The notes under the pieces were generated by a model. The model ran no database searches and was not told where the DNA came from. It was given only the letters and a program-made list of their open reading frames with translations. Of a stretch of DNA of 64,000 nt, positions 50,883 to 62,336 are shown piece after piece; the first letter of the stretch is position 1, and each line of letters begins with the position of its first letter. The translations under genes were made by a program, and so were the position numbers. The DNA lies in NCBI GenBank assembly GCA_036674765.1, contig JARVKI010000004.1:868001-932000 (forward strand). Reading direction: 5' to 3'. Origin of the DNA: Seiridium cupressi (taxonomy: Eukaryota; Ascomycota; Sordariomycetes; Amphisphaeriales; Sporocadaceae).

Positions 50883-52783
50883 TTTCTTTTTGGTTCGGTC
50901 TGTACCAACACATCGACTCAGGTAAGAACCCAGAGTTATCTCTTGCTTTTTATAGTCTGTTTAGGACCCAACATTACCTAAGAAGGTGCGTTTACTCCTT
51001 TAAAATTAAAAATTGGGGTTTGTGATTTTCTAAGCATACTCAAAAGAAGTATGGGTTGACCCGGGGTGTTATAAAGGTATTCTTGGTCGAAAGTTATCCG
51101 AACTATGCTGGGTAAATGATTCCCTCGTAAGTGATCGAGCTTGTTGGCTTGTTGCCGCCGAACTGATATCTGGTAGTCCTGTACTGGTCATATTCTCCTC
51201 GTTGTGTTTGCTAATCGGCTTTGGCTTTGGCTTGAAGGCCACGAAGTGGATCCAGGCGATAAGTTTCATACCCGTGTTTGCTATTTATGCTGGCTTGATG
51301 GTTTTCGCCGCTCTTCTTGGTCTATTAGTGTAGTTCTACGGGAAAAGAATTCGTACCTGGACTGCTGGGACTATCTAGCCCGGCCGTGAGGCTAGTACAC
51401 AAAATGGCAGAGAATATATGCCTGGTAATGTCTATAGTACTGCTCCTCAGCAGCCAAACATAGATTAGAGCGACTTGAAAAGAAAGGAGGACGCTCAGAC
51501 TGTGGCTGCTGGGCCCTGTGATGTGATGATGTGTCCATTGATAATCCAGCTTCCACGAGTCAGAAAACTTGATGAATTGTGCCATGGCGGCGATAAGTTA
51601 GTTCAATGACTAACCGTTGCTGGCGGATACACGAAATGAGCTTGATGGCCCGAAACTATATGGGATCAGCTAAATAAATGTATGGTATTTCTGCATCTAT
51701 GACCTTTCGTGAAAGCTAGTATGTATAGTACTTCCATAATGCGACACACTAACCATACGCCTACAGGACCAAACTGATTCAGAAAAGGCCAAAGTGGCGA
51801 GATATATTGGGGCTCTGATTCATATAGATACCGGGAATTATTAATTTCTTTTCTCGAATCTATGATGATGGACCCTGACAAATAATACACCCATAGACCA
51901 GGGCACATATAAAGTGTATAACGAGTAATTTACCGATTAAACAAGAAAATACACATCAGGATCCGGAAGAAAATACAAATTAGGATCACATGTGCATAAA
52001 CCACGCAGAGCAGCCACCAACAGATGGGTGGTGGGTGGCTGGGTGGATCAAACTGTCCAAGCCTCGTCTCGTGTCGCAGAGTCGAAACCAGCTTGGCGCC
52101 TGTCTTGCGCCCAATCGGGATGCCCGCTCACATCAGATTCGGCAGAACTGTCGTTTGCTCGGCTCCCTAAGATGAGCCACTGACGAGCGTCTCCATTCTG
52201 TGGACAATGGCCTGTATTGGTGCGACGGTCTTGGCGGTAACAAGTTGTATACAGGGATGAGAAGGCGCACAGGTGTTTGTCACTGCTAATAGGACACACT
52301 CGAAAGATGGGTCATACCTCGAGTTCACTGCTCGTAATTTTGTGATGCGACAGCTGCTTTCTGACTCTACCTGCGCACCTACAATGTGATGTCGTACTTG
52401 TTTGCTAGCTAGATATACCCACCCACTTTTCTTTTGCTAAACAATGGAAAATAAGTAAGAGATTTCAGTATCTTTTTCTTGAAAATTTCAACCTTCTAAA
52501 TGTATAGAGGGGGACGGTGGTATAAACAATCATTAGAACATAGAAATAGAGTCATTCAAGCCTCGAATCTTTTTAGGGTTGGTCGGGTATTGCAAGCAAT
52601 AGACAACAACAACACATTGGAGCTTGAAATGTCCTCCCGTTCAACCCCAGAATCCGGAACACCATCATCAAGGCCAACCCCAGAAGGGCGGTCAAGTATA
52701 AAACACCCATTACCATCTCGTTACAACATCAACAGCCCGACCGAGCATATCCCCAAAGATCTCACACTTTTCCCAGAAAAGCT
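49154..52783. other. AT-rich intergenic stretch with assembly gap
   Basis: No supported gene. It contains T runs near 49411-49423, the homopolymer and N region at 50640-50879, and otherwise AT-rich sequence with short frames only. Confidence 0.6.
50640..50879. other. Scaffold gap with flanking homopolymers
   Basis: A T31 run (50640-50670), ten N (50775-50784), a C11 run (50821-50831) and a T32 run (50848-50879) lie within 240 bases. Sequence between them is made almost only of short homopolymer pieces. This looks like low-quality contig ends joined by a nominal gap, not biological sequence. Confidence 0.8.
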
Positions 52784-54720
52784 CTAAGACGCTGCACCAA
52801 GACAGCTGGTCTGTTGGGCTTGGCAGTCCGAGACCGTGACACCGCTAGCCTTTCCGCCGTTCACCGCGTCTGCGCAAGCATTAAATTGAATGTCGCAAGA
52901 CCGCTGCTTTGCCGCCGCCTCGTTGACGAACGTGTTGCCACTGGATGAGTGTTAGACGGCCATCCAAAAGTGGTACTGCTCAGCGAGTTACTTACTTGAC
53001 CTCAAAGGGTCGGTCGGCGTTGCCGGAGGCTGTCACTGCTGGGGCGGTAGCTCCGGCCACCGCGCCGCTTACTGTCGCTGTCGACCCCGCTATGGTACAG
53101 TCAGTACATGAAGCTATACAAAGTTTGACGAAGGCTAGGAATGAGTGAGAAGTGTCGACTTCAGCAGACTCTTCGTGTCGACAGCAGCTGATTCTTCTCA
53201 ATGGCGATAAAGTAATGACCGATGCAGATGACAATCACTCGGACTGAATATTGTTACTTACTCCACGACCGTTTGCTAGAGTTAGAGTTAGTTACCTGTC
53301 ATCATAGATAGAGTCGGACGGCTGTGTGCTGCAAGTGATGATGATTTGGTCTAGGTCAGGTATGGATGGAGGATCTGAATGAGTGATTGGGAGAAGCCTG
53401 CTGCTGTGATGGAGGAAGAGTCTGCTGTTGTCTGCTGTGGAAAGGGAGTGCCTGTGCCTGTTGTGTTGCAATGGAAGAGATCTGTGTGAAAGTTTATGTT
53501 TGATGGATAGATCGAGAGGTGACGCTGTAGCGGCACCCGAGACAAGGCTGCTTGAAAGTATTGGAAATTACTCACCATTGCCCGTGTTCCCAGCATTGGC
53601 GTTACCAGTGTTGGCGTTGGCGTTGGCGTTCCCGGTGTTAGCGTTGGCGTTTCCGGTGTTGGCGTTGTTGTTGCCGCTATTGCCGCCGACAGTAAACCTA
53701 ACGCAGTCATCCTGAGGACCACGCTGGGCTACAGGCATGAGGACAGGCTGGTGGTTGGCAGCACCGGTCATGGAGCAGACACGGTAGTTGCCGGCAGGCA
53801 GACCACCAGCAACATCGGCGGCGAGCAAGCCCTTTCCGTTGCCGGCATCATTGATACCCTTGAAGAAAGCGAATTGGCTGGCATCGAGAGGCTGAGTCGG
53901 GTTCAAGCTGTTACCAGTGTCTTGGACTGAAACGTGGGTATGTCCAATGACTATGCCGGTTTTGTCCAGATCCTGAGGAGCAGAGTAGTACGTGCTGTCG
54001 GGGTTCGTGAAGGTACCAGCAGCTAGGTTGGCCATCTGAACCTGGATCGAGAAGTCCGTGTTGGCCGCGATGTTATCACCGTTCTGGGGGTTGACGAAGA
54101 CTGCAGAGATCATCTTGGTCGAAGCAGGCATCTTACCCATGGCTACCATCAGCGTTAACAAGTGTAGGCTTGAGCGTGTTCACAGGGAGATGCTTACGGA
54201 TGCCGTTGCAAGAACCTTGCTTCTGCTGAAGACCGTTTGTTAGAGTCTCGCCGGAACAGAAGTTGATAAAGTTGTTGGCGTCTCTATTTCCATGTTCGGT
54301 CAGCAGGTTTCAACAAATAGCTACACGGAATTGAACAACTTACGTTGCGGAATTCGCCTGTCCAGCTTCAGCACCAGCTGACCCATCCTGAGCACTGCCA
54401 GTCTGAATGGCATTGGACGAAAGACAGGCGCTGGCGGCAGCGGCATCGTTGTTCCCACCCTTGTTGTTGTTAGCAGCGGCGGCTGTCGCAGTGTTGGTGG
54501 CGGAGGAGGTGGTGCTGGCTTGAGCACCGGCGTTGTTGCCGCCGTTGCTTTTGCCACCCTGGTTCCCGCCTTTGCCACCCTTGCCGTTCTGTCGTGCTTG
54601 TAGGCTTCGAGTTCGGCCTGCCCGTTGATGAAGGACCTTGTCGAATGGACTCCGCACGACGGATGCCTCAGCCACGAGAGAGAGGCTTAGAAGCCCAACG
54701 AGAACGCTCTTGACCAACAT
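52784..54720 (-). CDS. Secreted Asn/Gly-rich protein with Cys-containing C-terminal domain
   Basis: Exons 54720-54344, 54283-54198, 54142-53576, 53089-52996 and 52940-52784 join in phase to give 426 residues. A signal peptide (about 1-20) precedes a low-complexity Ala/Asn/Gly region. The core (about 127-320) contains NFINFCSG, GSCNGI, STYYSAPQDLDKTG, GHTHVSVQDTG and AFFKGINDAGNGKGLL, and is a conserved fungal secreted domain that I recognise from proteins often mislabelled as ribosomal protein S17. After a repetitive NANTGNANANTGN tract, the last two exons encode DRPFEVNGNTFVNEAA followed by a four-Cys tail (QRSCDIQFNACAD, then SDCQAQQTSC). Extracellular location is well supported; molecular function is unknown. 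The intron 53090-53575 is long (486 bp) and may hide a microexon. Retaining it ends the protein at TAA 53568. Confidence 0.78.
53580..53680 (-). repeat. Tandem repeat encoding Asn-Ala/Asn-Thr-Gly units
   Basis: Short units such as GGCAACGCCAA and AACACCGGAAACGC recur in the last part of the third exon of the secreted protein gene. They encode NANTGN-type repeats that separate the core domain from the Cys tail. Confidence 0.75.
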
Positions 54721-57700
54721 GTTGACGAGTGAGAATAGTTTCCGGTGGTGGGTTTGGTTTCCCTGTTTCTTGTCCTGACGGTCCTGGTTGAAATAACAAT
54801 AAATACTAAGAAGTCGTATGCTCAAAATGGTTCCAGACCGTTTTCGAAAGCTGAAATAAAAGGTCACAGACACTTAATTGAAGGTGGGTGGTTATAAGCA
54901 GAAGCTGTAAGGAACGAATGAATGGAAGACCACACTACCAGCGCAAATGCGAAGAGAAGAGAAAAAGGAACGATGAAGCTGTTGGAGGACCCAAGAACGA
55001 AATAGTTGGAGGGAATGAGATGGCATGAGAGCCAAGACCTGACTTCTATATATGCGAACTGAACGGCATGGTTTCATGGCCGACTAGGTCCTGAGGGTGG
55101 TGCAAAGCCAAGCTTTCCGGAATCAGCACTACATCATGGCTCCCCATGTCGCTTGTCATGGGTATGAGCGACATCCACAATCTCTAAACGTCGACAGGGA
55201 ACTTGAGAAGAGACGGAGTTGACAAATTGACAGGAGCTTGCAGCAGGCCCCCGCTGGGCCTCGAGGCGGGCTGCGGGAAGCATGAGCGTGTTCCTGGAAG
55301 ACCTGGATTGGTGTTGCCGACTTAGACTCAAGACCCATGTTCGTCTGACTCTTGGCATTTCCAGGGGTCTATACCCTTAGACCAGACCGAAGACGTTACG
55401 GACATGGGAGGAGAACAAGATGGCACTGCAACGCTGATCAGCTCGGCCAACTTCAGCCCGTTTGTGCGCGAGTTTCTGATGAGCGATCATTACGGTATGA
55501 ACGAATATGATTCGCCATCGAAGCAGGCCGGATCGGGAAACACCATCTTCTGTGGGCTTCCCAGATAGCCGCTATAGCACTCGCCCACACGGTAGGCGCC
55601 AGACTGCTGCTTGTACAGCAGCTAAGGTACATCCATCTCCGGACAACACTGATGGACAACGGTGTTTTCGGGTGAGTAGGCAACATTGCTGGCAGACAGA
55701 GTTATTGGAGCCCTTCAGGCTTGGCTGGTGGCTAACTCTCCCGTCGCCGGCCCCGTGTAGGAGTTGCGGGGCTTCGGCCGCTTGAAGCTGGAATTGGGTT
55801 TGCGGCTCAAGACGTCGCAGGTCCCACTTTGACCCCCTGCCGTCCGAGCTTGAGCCAATCCCCGTCGTGCCCGGTTCTGGACTTCAGGCAAGTGACGTTT
55901 CGGGCCCAGGCGACGATGAAGCAGGCCGAGACAGCATGGACAGGTGCGAAATCTGAGCGCATACTGGATCTGTAGTGCGGCTGGTACCAGTTCGGATCGC
56001 TCGTTCAGATGCATGCGAGTGCACCGCTGTCCATCCCTCGATAGCCTACCATCTCAATTACGGCGCATATTCGGCGCCCAGCCCACCTCGCTCTACTGCG
56101 GTAAGATCAGCACAATTCAATTATAGGCTCTGAACACGGCAGGTGGCGCGTCCTTATGCTCTCATCGGCCTGTGCGAAACCTGGAGCAGATGAACCCGTG
56201 GCTGATCTTGCACTGCTGTCACCGAGTGTCTACCTTGTCCGTCTAAGCATTTCGACAATTGGCCAAAACATCGTACCAAAAGCTTAGCGTTCGCTACTAC
56301 CTCACGAAATGCATCCACCTTGCCCTAGTCGGGAAAGCAGTGGCCTCTCAAGTCTTGCACCCGAAGACTCTGCCTGGAATGACCCCCAAAAAGAAGCTTA
56401 AAACTGGTGCCGGGGCACCCCTTGTCGATGCTACTACGTAGTACAGAAGCCCTTGCAGAGCCTCCATGGCGGGGTGTTCAAGGAATTCTGCAGGGCAGAC
56501 GCGGCTCCCACCTTCAACCCGTCTAGCCTATTCGGGCGTGGTCTAACTGCTATGGCACTGCGACGCTGCAGTTTGGACTTGCCCCTTCACCCCTTACATT
56601 ATCAGCCTCGAATTTCCTGCCGACTTCCGAATATCCCCAGAGGGAACGGAATTAAGAGTCCACTTCATCGCTTGGCAATGCTTCTATCTGGACGTGGGAA
56701 AATCGTCTCACAGTAAGGTTCAAAGAGTCTGGTTCTTCCTGAGGTGTTACGTATGGACGCCTCCGCACGCGACGTTCTGAGAACCTAGCTCATAACAGCA
56801 TCACAACGTGCTCGGCTTCGTTTGCAGGACTATTCCCGTGTCCGGGTACACTCCCTCGCTTATGCCGTTGGATCTGGCTCCTCCCCCGCGCCAAGTCCTC
56901 AGACACAAACCCCCTGGACTGCACGCCTGGCTATTTCGCGATCCGTCCTGATCGTCTCAAGGGCTTCCTTCCTGTCCACACAGAGATTCGCTTGATCCGC
57001 TCGATTACCTCGAAACATCGAAGACTTGGAATGGGATGAAGGTCGCGTTTCAAACAGTGCCATCATCGGAATTCAAAATTCAGATGACAAGTGCCGTGCC
57101 AGGAGTTGGGCCAATACCTCTTCCTTTGTTTCCACATGTCATCCAAACATAGCAGATGACGGGTGAAATTCGCCTCGAGTTATTTTCAGAACTCGATCGT
57201 GGTAGGTGACTTAGTTTGACACATGCAAGACCGGACAGCCACTAAACAACTCAGATTTGTGTGAGACAATAATGTCGACTGGTATTCATGAGGAAGACCA
57301 TGTTCTTGTCTATCCACAGTGCAACCACACCTCGTTAGGTATTTTTTTTTTTTTTTTTTTACCATTCACGAGCTTGAATTTGGCTTGTCCCGGAAGCACG
57401 AAACCGAACCAGACTTCGACAAAGAGCCAAAATCTACCATGCATACTGGTAGATCTCATTATGGCAACGCTCGTGTTTGAGCCATTGTCCCAAGGTCTTG
57501 GTGAAACACCCCGACCCTGGCTCACGATCATGGTAGATCACGTGGGGCTTGAGCAGAAAACCAAATGCCCTCCTGAAACTAACAAAAAGTTCAGGCGAAA
57601 AGAATCCTAATGGAGACTCGTACATCTGTCAGCGTTTCCAATAATGGATGACAGTGGTTCGGAAGGCCCTCGGGACGAGCTCTCCATCACGTCCTCTGTC

Positions 57701-58189
57701 GAATCGCCGTGGGTCTTGCATACGGAGCGCTCATCATCTCTATTATACAAGCTTTGGGTTACATCACAGCCGGTCTACGCCGAAACTTGCGGTCCTCACA
57801 TCAAGCTTTACTCAAGTATCCGGATCAGGTGGATGGGCTTTGGCTTTCTTCTTCTGCCGTCAGACCGCATCATCCACAAATGACGTTCCGCACATTCAAT
57901 TAAGACACCACGCAGACCATGCAGGATAACATCGCCATTTAAAAGCTCGCCATGCTGTTACGCCAATGTTGCAAATGATAGATAAATACCGCTCCACAAC
58001 CCGAGCCTCTGTTGAGATGCGAATCTGCATAGTCCGGTCATTGGTATCCGCAAATGGTCCGGAATTGATTCTTGGGCTTTTCCTCTGCAAGCTTGGTGGC
58101 CTACACGAGTAATTTCGTCGCATTTCACATCTACTCTATCCATCTCGTCGCAACCACTGGTTATGGATTACCATGTTAGGTATGATACA
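54721..58189. other. Intergenic, with weak coding-like remnants
   Basis: The first part is the promoter side of the secreted protein gene. A T19 run lies at 57342-57360. Around 56980-57130 and 57270-57340 short + strand stretches read like protein (for example WNGMKVAFQTVPSSEFKI and HEEDHVLVYPQC) but stop soon and could not be joined in phase. They may be remnants of a decayed gene. Nothing else is supported. Confidence 0.45.
57342..57360. repeat. T19 homopolymer
   Basis: Nineteen consecutive T in intergenic sequence; it interrupts a short coding-like frame that runs up to it. Confidence 0.9.
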
Positions 58190-59217
58190 TCAAAGCTCAC
58201 CAAAATTACTGGCGTGGGATCGCTCTTGGATCCTCTCAGCAATAAGATCTAGCCAAGCAGCAAGCCGATACCCAGCCCTCGCAACTTGGATCTCGATAAC
58301 GGGTGCCGCCTTCTGGGCATACTCCCCAGCAAGCTGTTGGCCAACGATCTTGACTGGTCCTTCTGGGAGAACTGCGGGGTCGGGTCAGTTTATCAAACCA
58401 CCCAACGGAATGCGTATGTGCTTGTATGGAGTGAAACCTACCATGAGTGCAGATATAAGCGTTCGTCTCGTTTGCCCACTTCATCGAAGTAGCAATAGGA
58501 TCATCAAGGTCGAGGCCATCTGCCCAGAACTTGCTCTCGGCCAGATACTTGCCAGTCTTGATCTCTGCGGTGAGATTAGTGGCCCAAGTATGTGCGGCCA
58601 GGTAAGGTTTCCTGCGGTTGCCACCTAGTAGCTGCTCTGCTATGCTGGAGTCCCATACATGGTGCAGGTTCAATTCGGCGTTGTTCCACTGTACATGAAT
58701 TCCATTCCCGCCTTGAGCGACATTCTCCGTGTGCAGCGGCTGATGAATATCACCAACAAAGTGGATAACGAACTTGGCAGCCTGGTTCCGTCTCCATGGG
58801 TACAAGGTGCTGTCCAGCAGCTGGGACGTGTAGTTCTGGATCGAGCTGACTACGCAGCCGTCTTCCTTGCAATCTCTCTCAAAGTCTACACCGCAGTAGG
58901 AGGGTGGAGAATCCTTGGCATCAATGAAGTGGAAGTTCTTGGTGAAGCGACCCCATTTCGTATAACGAATGCTATCTGCCCATGTCGCGACACCAGCCAA
59001 GTAGTGCTCGGTGTCGTTCCGCAGAAGGTCCTGGAAGTAGGCCGCAGTCTCGTCTTTGACGAAATTGCTAGCAATGTAAGCAACCGTGATGTGGCCCAAG
59101 CCTGTACGCTCTGGTTAATGTCTCTTTTGGCTGCCATGGGCGACTCTGCTTACTTCCCCAAGCCGCTACACTTGGTGCTAAGAGCCCCAGCGCAAGGGCA
59201 CCTAATCCTGCTTTCAT
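58190..59217 (-). CDS. Secreted S1/P1-type zinc nuclease
   Basis: Exons 59217-59154, 59101-58442 and 58371-58190 join in phase to give 301 residues, the usual size. A signal peptide of 19 residues ends VAA, so the mature chain begins with W20; in P1 nuclease this N-terminal Trp is itself a zinc ligand. The other expected ligands are visible: H25 in SLGH, Asp in TWADSIRY, His in NFHFID, the HFVGDIHQPLH motif, and HHVWD. The enzyme should be a three-zinc phosphodiesterase that cleaves single-stranded DNA and RNA and removes 3' phosphates, used outside the cell for phosphate and nucleotide gain. Several NxS/T sites and paired Cys (YCGVDFERDCKEDGC) fit a glycosylated, disulfide-bonded product. 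All key residues are present, so activity is expected. The antisense frame at 58659-59321 is a shadow. Confidence 0.92.
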
Positions 59218-60232
59218 GGTTGCACGGCACGTACTTTGGGATCGCGGACGCAGGAGGTAAGAAGCGGTATGTCAATTCTTGTTGGGTAGCAAGAAGTGCG
59301 AACTATTCTGAGTTGATTTGACCTGAATGCAGTACGACCGGCTGACCTCGAGTGGCCGACAGGTCGCGCTGCTCAGGCGCCGGCTCAATCCGCAACGCTT
59401 GCTGGGTTGGCTAGGGAACGTGACCGCCCTGGCTCTGCCCTGATTCGCCCTGGCTGCTCTCAGATGACCCTGCTGAGGCCACTGTTTCGAGACATGCGCA
59501 ACGAGTGGTGATCAGCCTTCGTTATAGAATGCACGTAATCTATGTAGTATCAGATGCATTTAATCCACTAAAGCAGGTGCATCCATGTCCACGTCTTTGA
59601 TCTGTACAGAACCTCGGTAACCGTCGGCATGGGTGGTGATTTGCACGCTACTCGACTGTCCTGCTGTATGGAAGTTTGCGTAGCTCCCTCACACTGGCGT
59701 ATCATCGAGCCATGGTAGCTTTCGACAACAATAATTTCTAAACTTCATTTATGTCTCTGTGTACATGCAATTTATAGCCCTTTGGACGGGAGCCAATGCA
59801 TCTCGACCTGCATTGCATTGGAGCGACATCGGGCGGGACCCAACACCACGGGAACTACGTCACTGCCGCTGATGAACCGCGGAAATCTCACTGGCTGTCT
59901 GGCAGCCCACCCGGCCGCTAAACCCCAGCTAAGGTGGACACTAAACCCCTTGCGTTGGACCATTAGTTGCCGAAATGTCTGTTCTGTCTTATCTCCAGTA
60001 GGCTGATGGTCTTATCAATTATCATGCTCAGGCAGAAAATCCTAGTTGCTTTTTTGCCCATGGCCCATGACTCCTTGTCATCCAACCCCACGGTTTTCGA
60101 TCGCATGACCTAGGGAAGACGCTGAGGACTTCTCCCGACTTATCTCCTGACAGACGAATCGACAAGATTCTCACATTGCCCTCTGTTCTTTTACCCATCT
60201 CTAGCAGCGGAACCTGACTATAGACGGTGAAG
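59218..60232. other. Divergent promoter region, nuclease and PQ-loop genes
   Basis: About 1 kb between divergent genes, presumably holding both promoters. No supported gene inside. Confidence 0.55.
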
Positions 60233-61478
60233 ATGGTCTTATCGCAGGCCGTCCCGGTCAATGAGGCGCTGTCGGGTATCTTTGGCAGCATAAGTCTGAC
60301 GGCATGGATCTGTCTTTTGGTAGGCCCCGCGGAAGAATCTTGCGTGTCTCGGAGACGGCACTGACGACAGAGTGACAGATTCCCCAGCTTCTCACCAACT
60401 ATAGAGCAAAAAGCGCAGAAGGCCTGTCCATGATCTTCTTGCTGATATGGCTCTTCGGTGACATTGCGAACTTATCTGGTATGTAGCAACGCCAACCGAC
60501 CCCGCCGAAGGAAGAAAAGTGTTATATTCACCTGTTCCACGTTTTCTGCACGCAGGCGCACACAAGTCATCCCATTGTTCTTTTCGATTGGCAATCTTCT
60601 GGAATTATGCTCAGGCCAGCCCTGAAGCACGTGCTTTGTCACCAATAACTAACTCCAACGACCTGCAGGTGCGCTTGTCACGGGAATTGCGCCGACTGCG
60701 ACCACGTTAGCTGCATACTTCTGCTTCTCCGACCTTGTTCTCATTACGCAATGCCTGTACTACAACACCATCAATGCCCGGCGAGCCGCCCGCCAGCGCA
60801 CCCAGTCCACCGACACGGTCGCATCGGAGGATGAGCCTTTGCTCAGACGCCGCAGGACATCTTCGGCTGGTCTGCCTGGCTCGCAGCGACGGCCGTCCGT
60901 AAGACAGGAGGAATCGGGCCTGGGCGACTCGCTCACGCGCATAGTGACGGGCGAGGACGAGACCCCGGACAACCACAGATGGCTCCACAACTCGCTGAGT
61001 TTGGCTGCCGTATATCTTCTCGGGACTGTGGGCTGGTTCGCATCGTACAAGGCTGGAGCCTGGGATGGGCCCGAGGAGCCAGATGCGCCCTCGGCCGCAA
61101 CGTCACCTATGGCTATCGTGGGCATGACCTTGGGCTACCTAAGTGCGGCGTGTTATCTCTGCGCACGGATCCCGCAGATCATCAAGAATTACAAGGAGAA
61201 GTCATGCGAAGGTGAATTTTGTCTTCCCCAAAACGAACGCTCGGATCAGATCTGACTGCGACATAGGACTTGCCCTCTTGTTCTTCCTCCTGTCATTGAC
61301 AGGCAACTTGACATATGGTTTGAGTGTGTTCAGCTACTCCCAGGATGCGGACTACATCATCAAGGCAGTTCCTTGGTTACTGGGATCAATAGGTACCATG
61401 GTTGAGGACTGCATCATATTCTACCAGTTCCGAATCTACGATCCTAAACGACAGGCGAAGACCGATGATATGGCCTAG
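60233..61478 (+). CDS. PQ-loop family vacuolar amino-acid transporter
   Basis: Four exons, 60233-60319, 60379-60478, 60669-61211 and 61267-61478, join in phase to give 313 residues. Two PQ-loop repeats are visible: LTAWICLLIPQLLTNYRAKS near residue 30 and LCARIPQIIKNYKEKSCEG near residue 235, each followed by hydrophobic helices. A long polar, Arg/Ser-rich loop separates the halves, giving the seven-helix layout of this family. The closest known group is yeast Ypq1-Ypq3/Rtc2 and animal PQLC2, which move cationic amino acids across the vacuolar or lysosomal membrane. The vacuolar place and lysine/arginine substrate are inferred from family membership. The first PQ motif is formed by joining exons 1 and 2 (…LL then IPQ), which supports that splice. 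The stop is TAG 61478. Confidence 0.9.
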
Positions 61479-62117
61479 GATGAAGTGAGATTTGGATCTT
61501 ATTTGAGCATTTCAAGTTGCATTGCCCGGACCTGTCTGCATCATGGAGTTTTGGGATTTTGTTTCCACCAGCATTTGGCAAGGTCTTTCTGGGTTTTGCA
61601 TCGTCAATTTCGGATTCGGCGGGTTGTACCGTAGCATTGAGAACCTCTAACTACCTATAGAAGCCCTAAGCATCATACCTATTTGTCATACCAAACGCTT
61701 ATCGAACTTGCATATCCTCCGCACAAATATGATATTTTTGTGAAGTTGACTTCGGCATAGTTTGGTTTTAGGGATATCTTAAGTATTATGACACGGAATG
61801 AAGTTCCCATCGCAAAATTCCCATCGTGTACATCATCTCGTTACATATGCATCATTCCCGGCCATGCTTGGGACATCGATAACTCATCGACGACAGTGAT
61901 GCTTCTCCCAATCTAGATGTCTACTTCCTAGTCCAACGCCAGTGGTTCTCTCAATCTATGGGGCGCACAGGCTGCATTCGGTGATAGTCTCTGGGTACGG
62001 CAGACTGGACCGATGGTTGCACAATTATAGTCCTTGAGCTGTGGACAGCCATAGCTCTCACTTGTGGCTGGTAGTGCCACGAAAATCGGTTCACGTGAGC
62101 GTAGGCCCATGATAAGA
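61479..62117. other. Convergent 3' region
   Basis: It lies between the + strand PQ-loop gene and the - strand small secreted peptide gene. A 60-codon - strand frame at 61928-62110 with five Cys lies just downstream of the peptide's stop; it does not join in phase with the peptide's first exon. Confidence 0.5.
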
Positions 62118-62336
62118 TCAGTTCCGCAGAGGTCTAGAATAGTCGTTAGTCTCGTCTTATAAAGAACAACAACAGGACGGGAAGATATACGCGCAGCCGT
62201 TTGGCGTTGTCACGCCGAAGAAGCAGTCATCTGAGTTCTTCGGCACCACCTGATTCGCGCGGACGGGCGTGATAACAACACCAGCCGAGGCCATGGAGGC
62301 GGCAAAGGCGATGATGATAGCGAAGGCGGTCTTCAT
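62118..62336 (-). CDS. Small secreted peptide, 53 aa, one Cys pair
   Basis: Exon 1 is 62336-62191 and exon 2 is 62133-62118, joined in phase across a 57-bp intron (GTATAT..CTATTCTAG) to give 53 residues. A clear signal peptide (MKTAFAIIIAFAASMASA) leaves a 35-residue mature chain with only two cysteines, C38 and C48, in the motif CFFGVTTPNGC followed by APLRN at the end. This C-terminal motif resembles tails of small secreted ascomycete proteins that I recall, but I cannot name a family or function. The second exon codes for only five residues plus stop, so automatic models would likely drop it. A signalling peptide, wall component or effector are all possible. An alternative reading through the downstream Cys-rich frame would need a different phase. 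Confidence 0.6.

Noticed and set aside
53351..53572. Extra Ser/Thr-rich exon of the secreted protein gene (acceptor near 53481)
   Set aside because: Joins in phase but runs to a stop with no usable donor, and it would remove the conserved Cys tail.
58659..59321. 220-codon + strand frame
   Set aside because: Antisense shadow of the S1/P1 nuclease, whose motifs and exon phases are complete.
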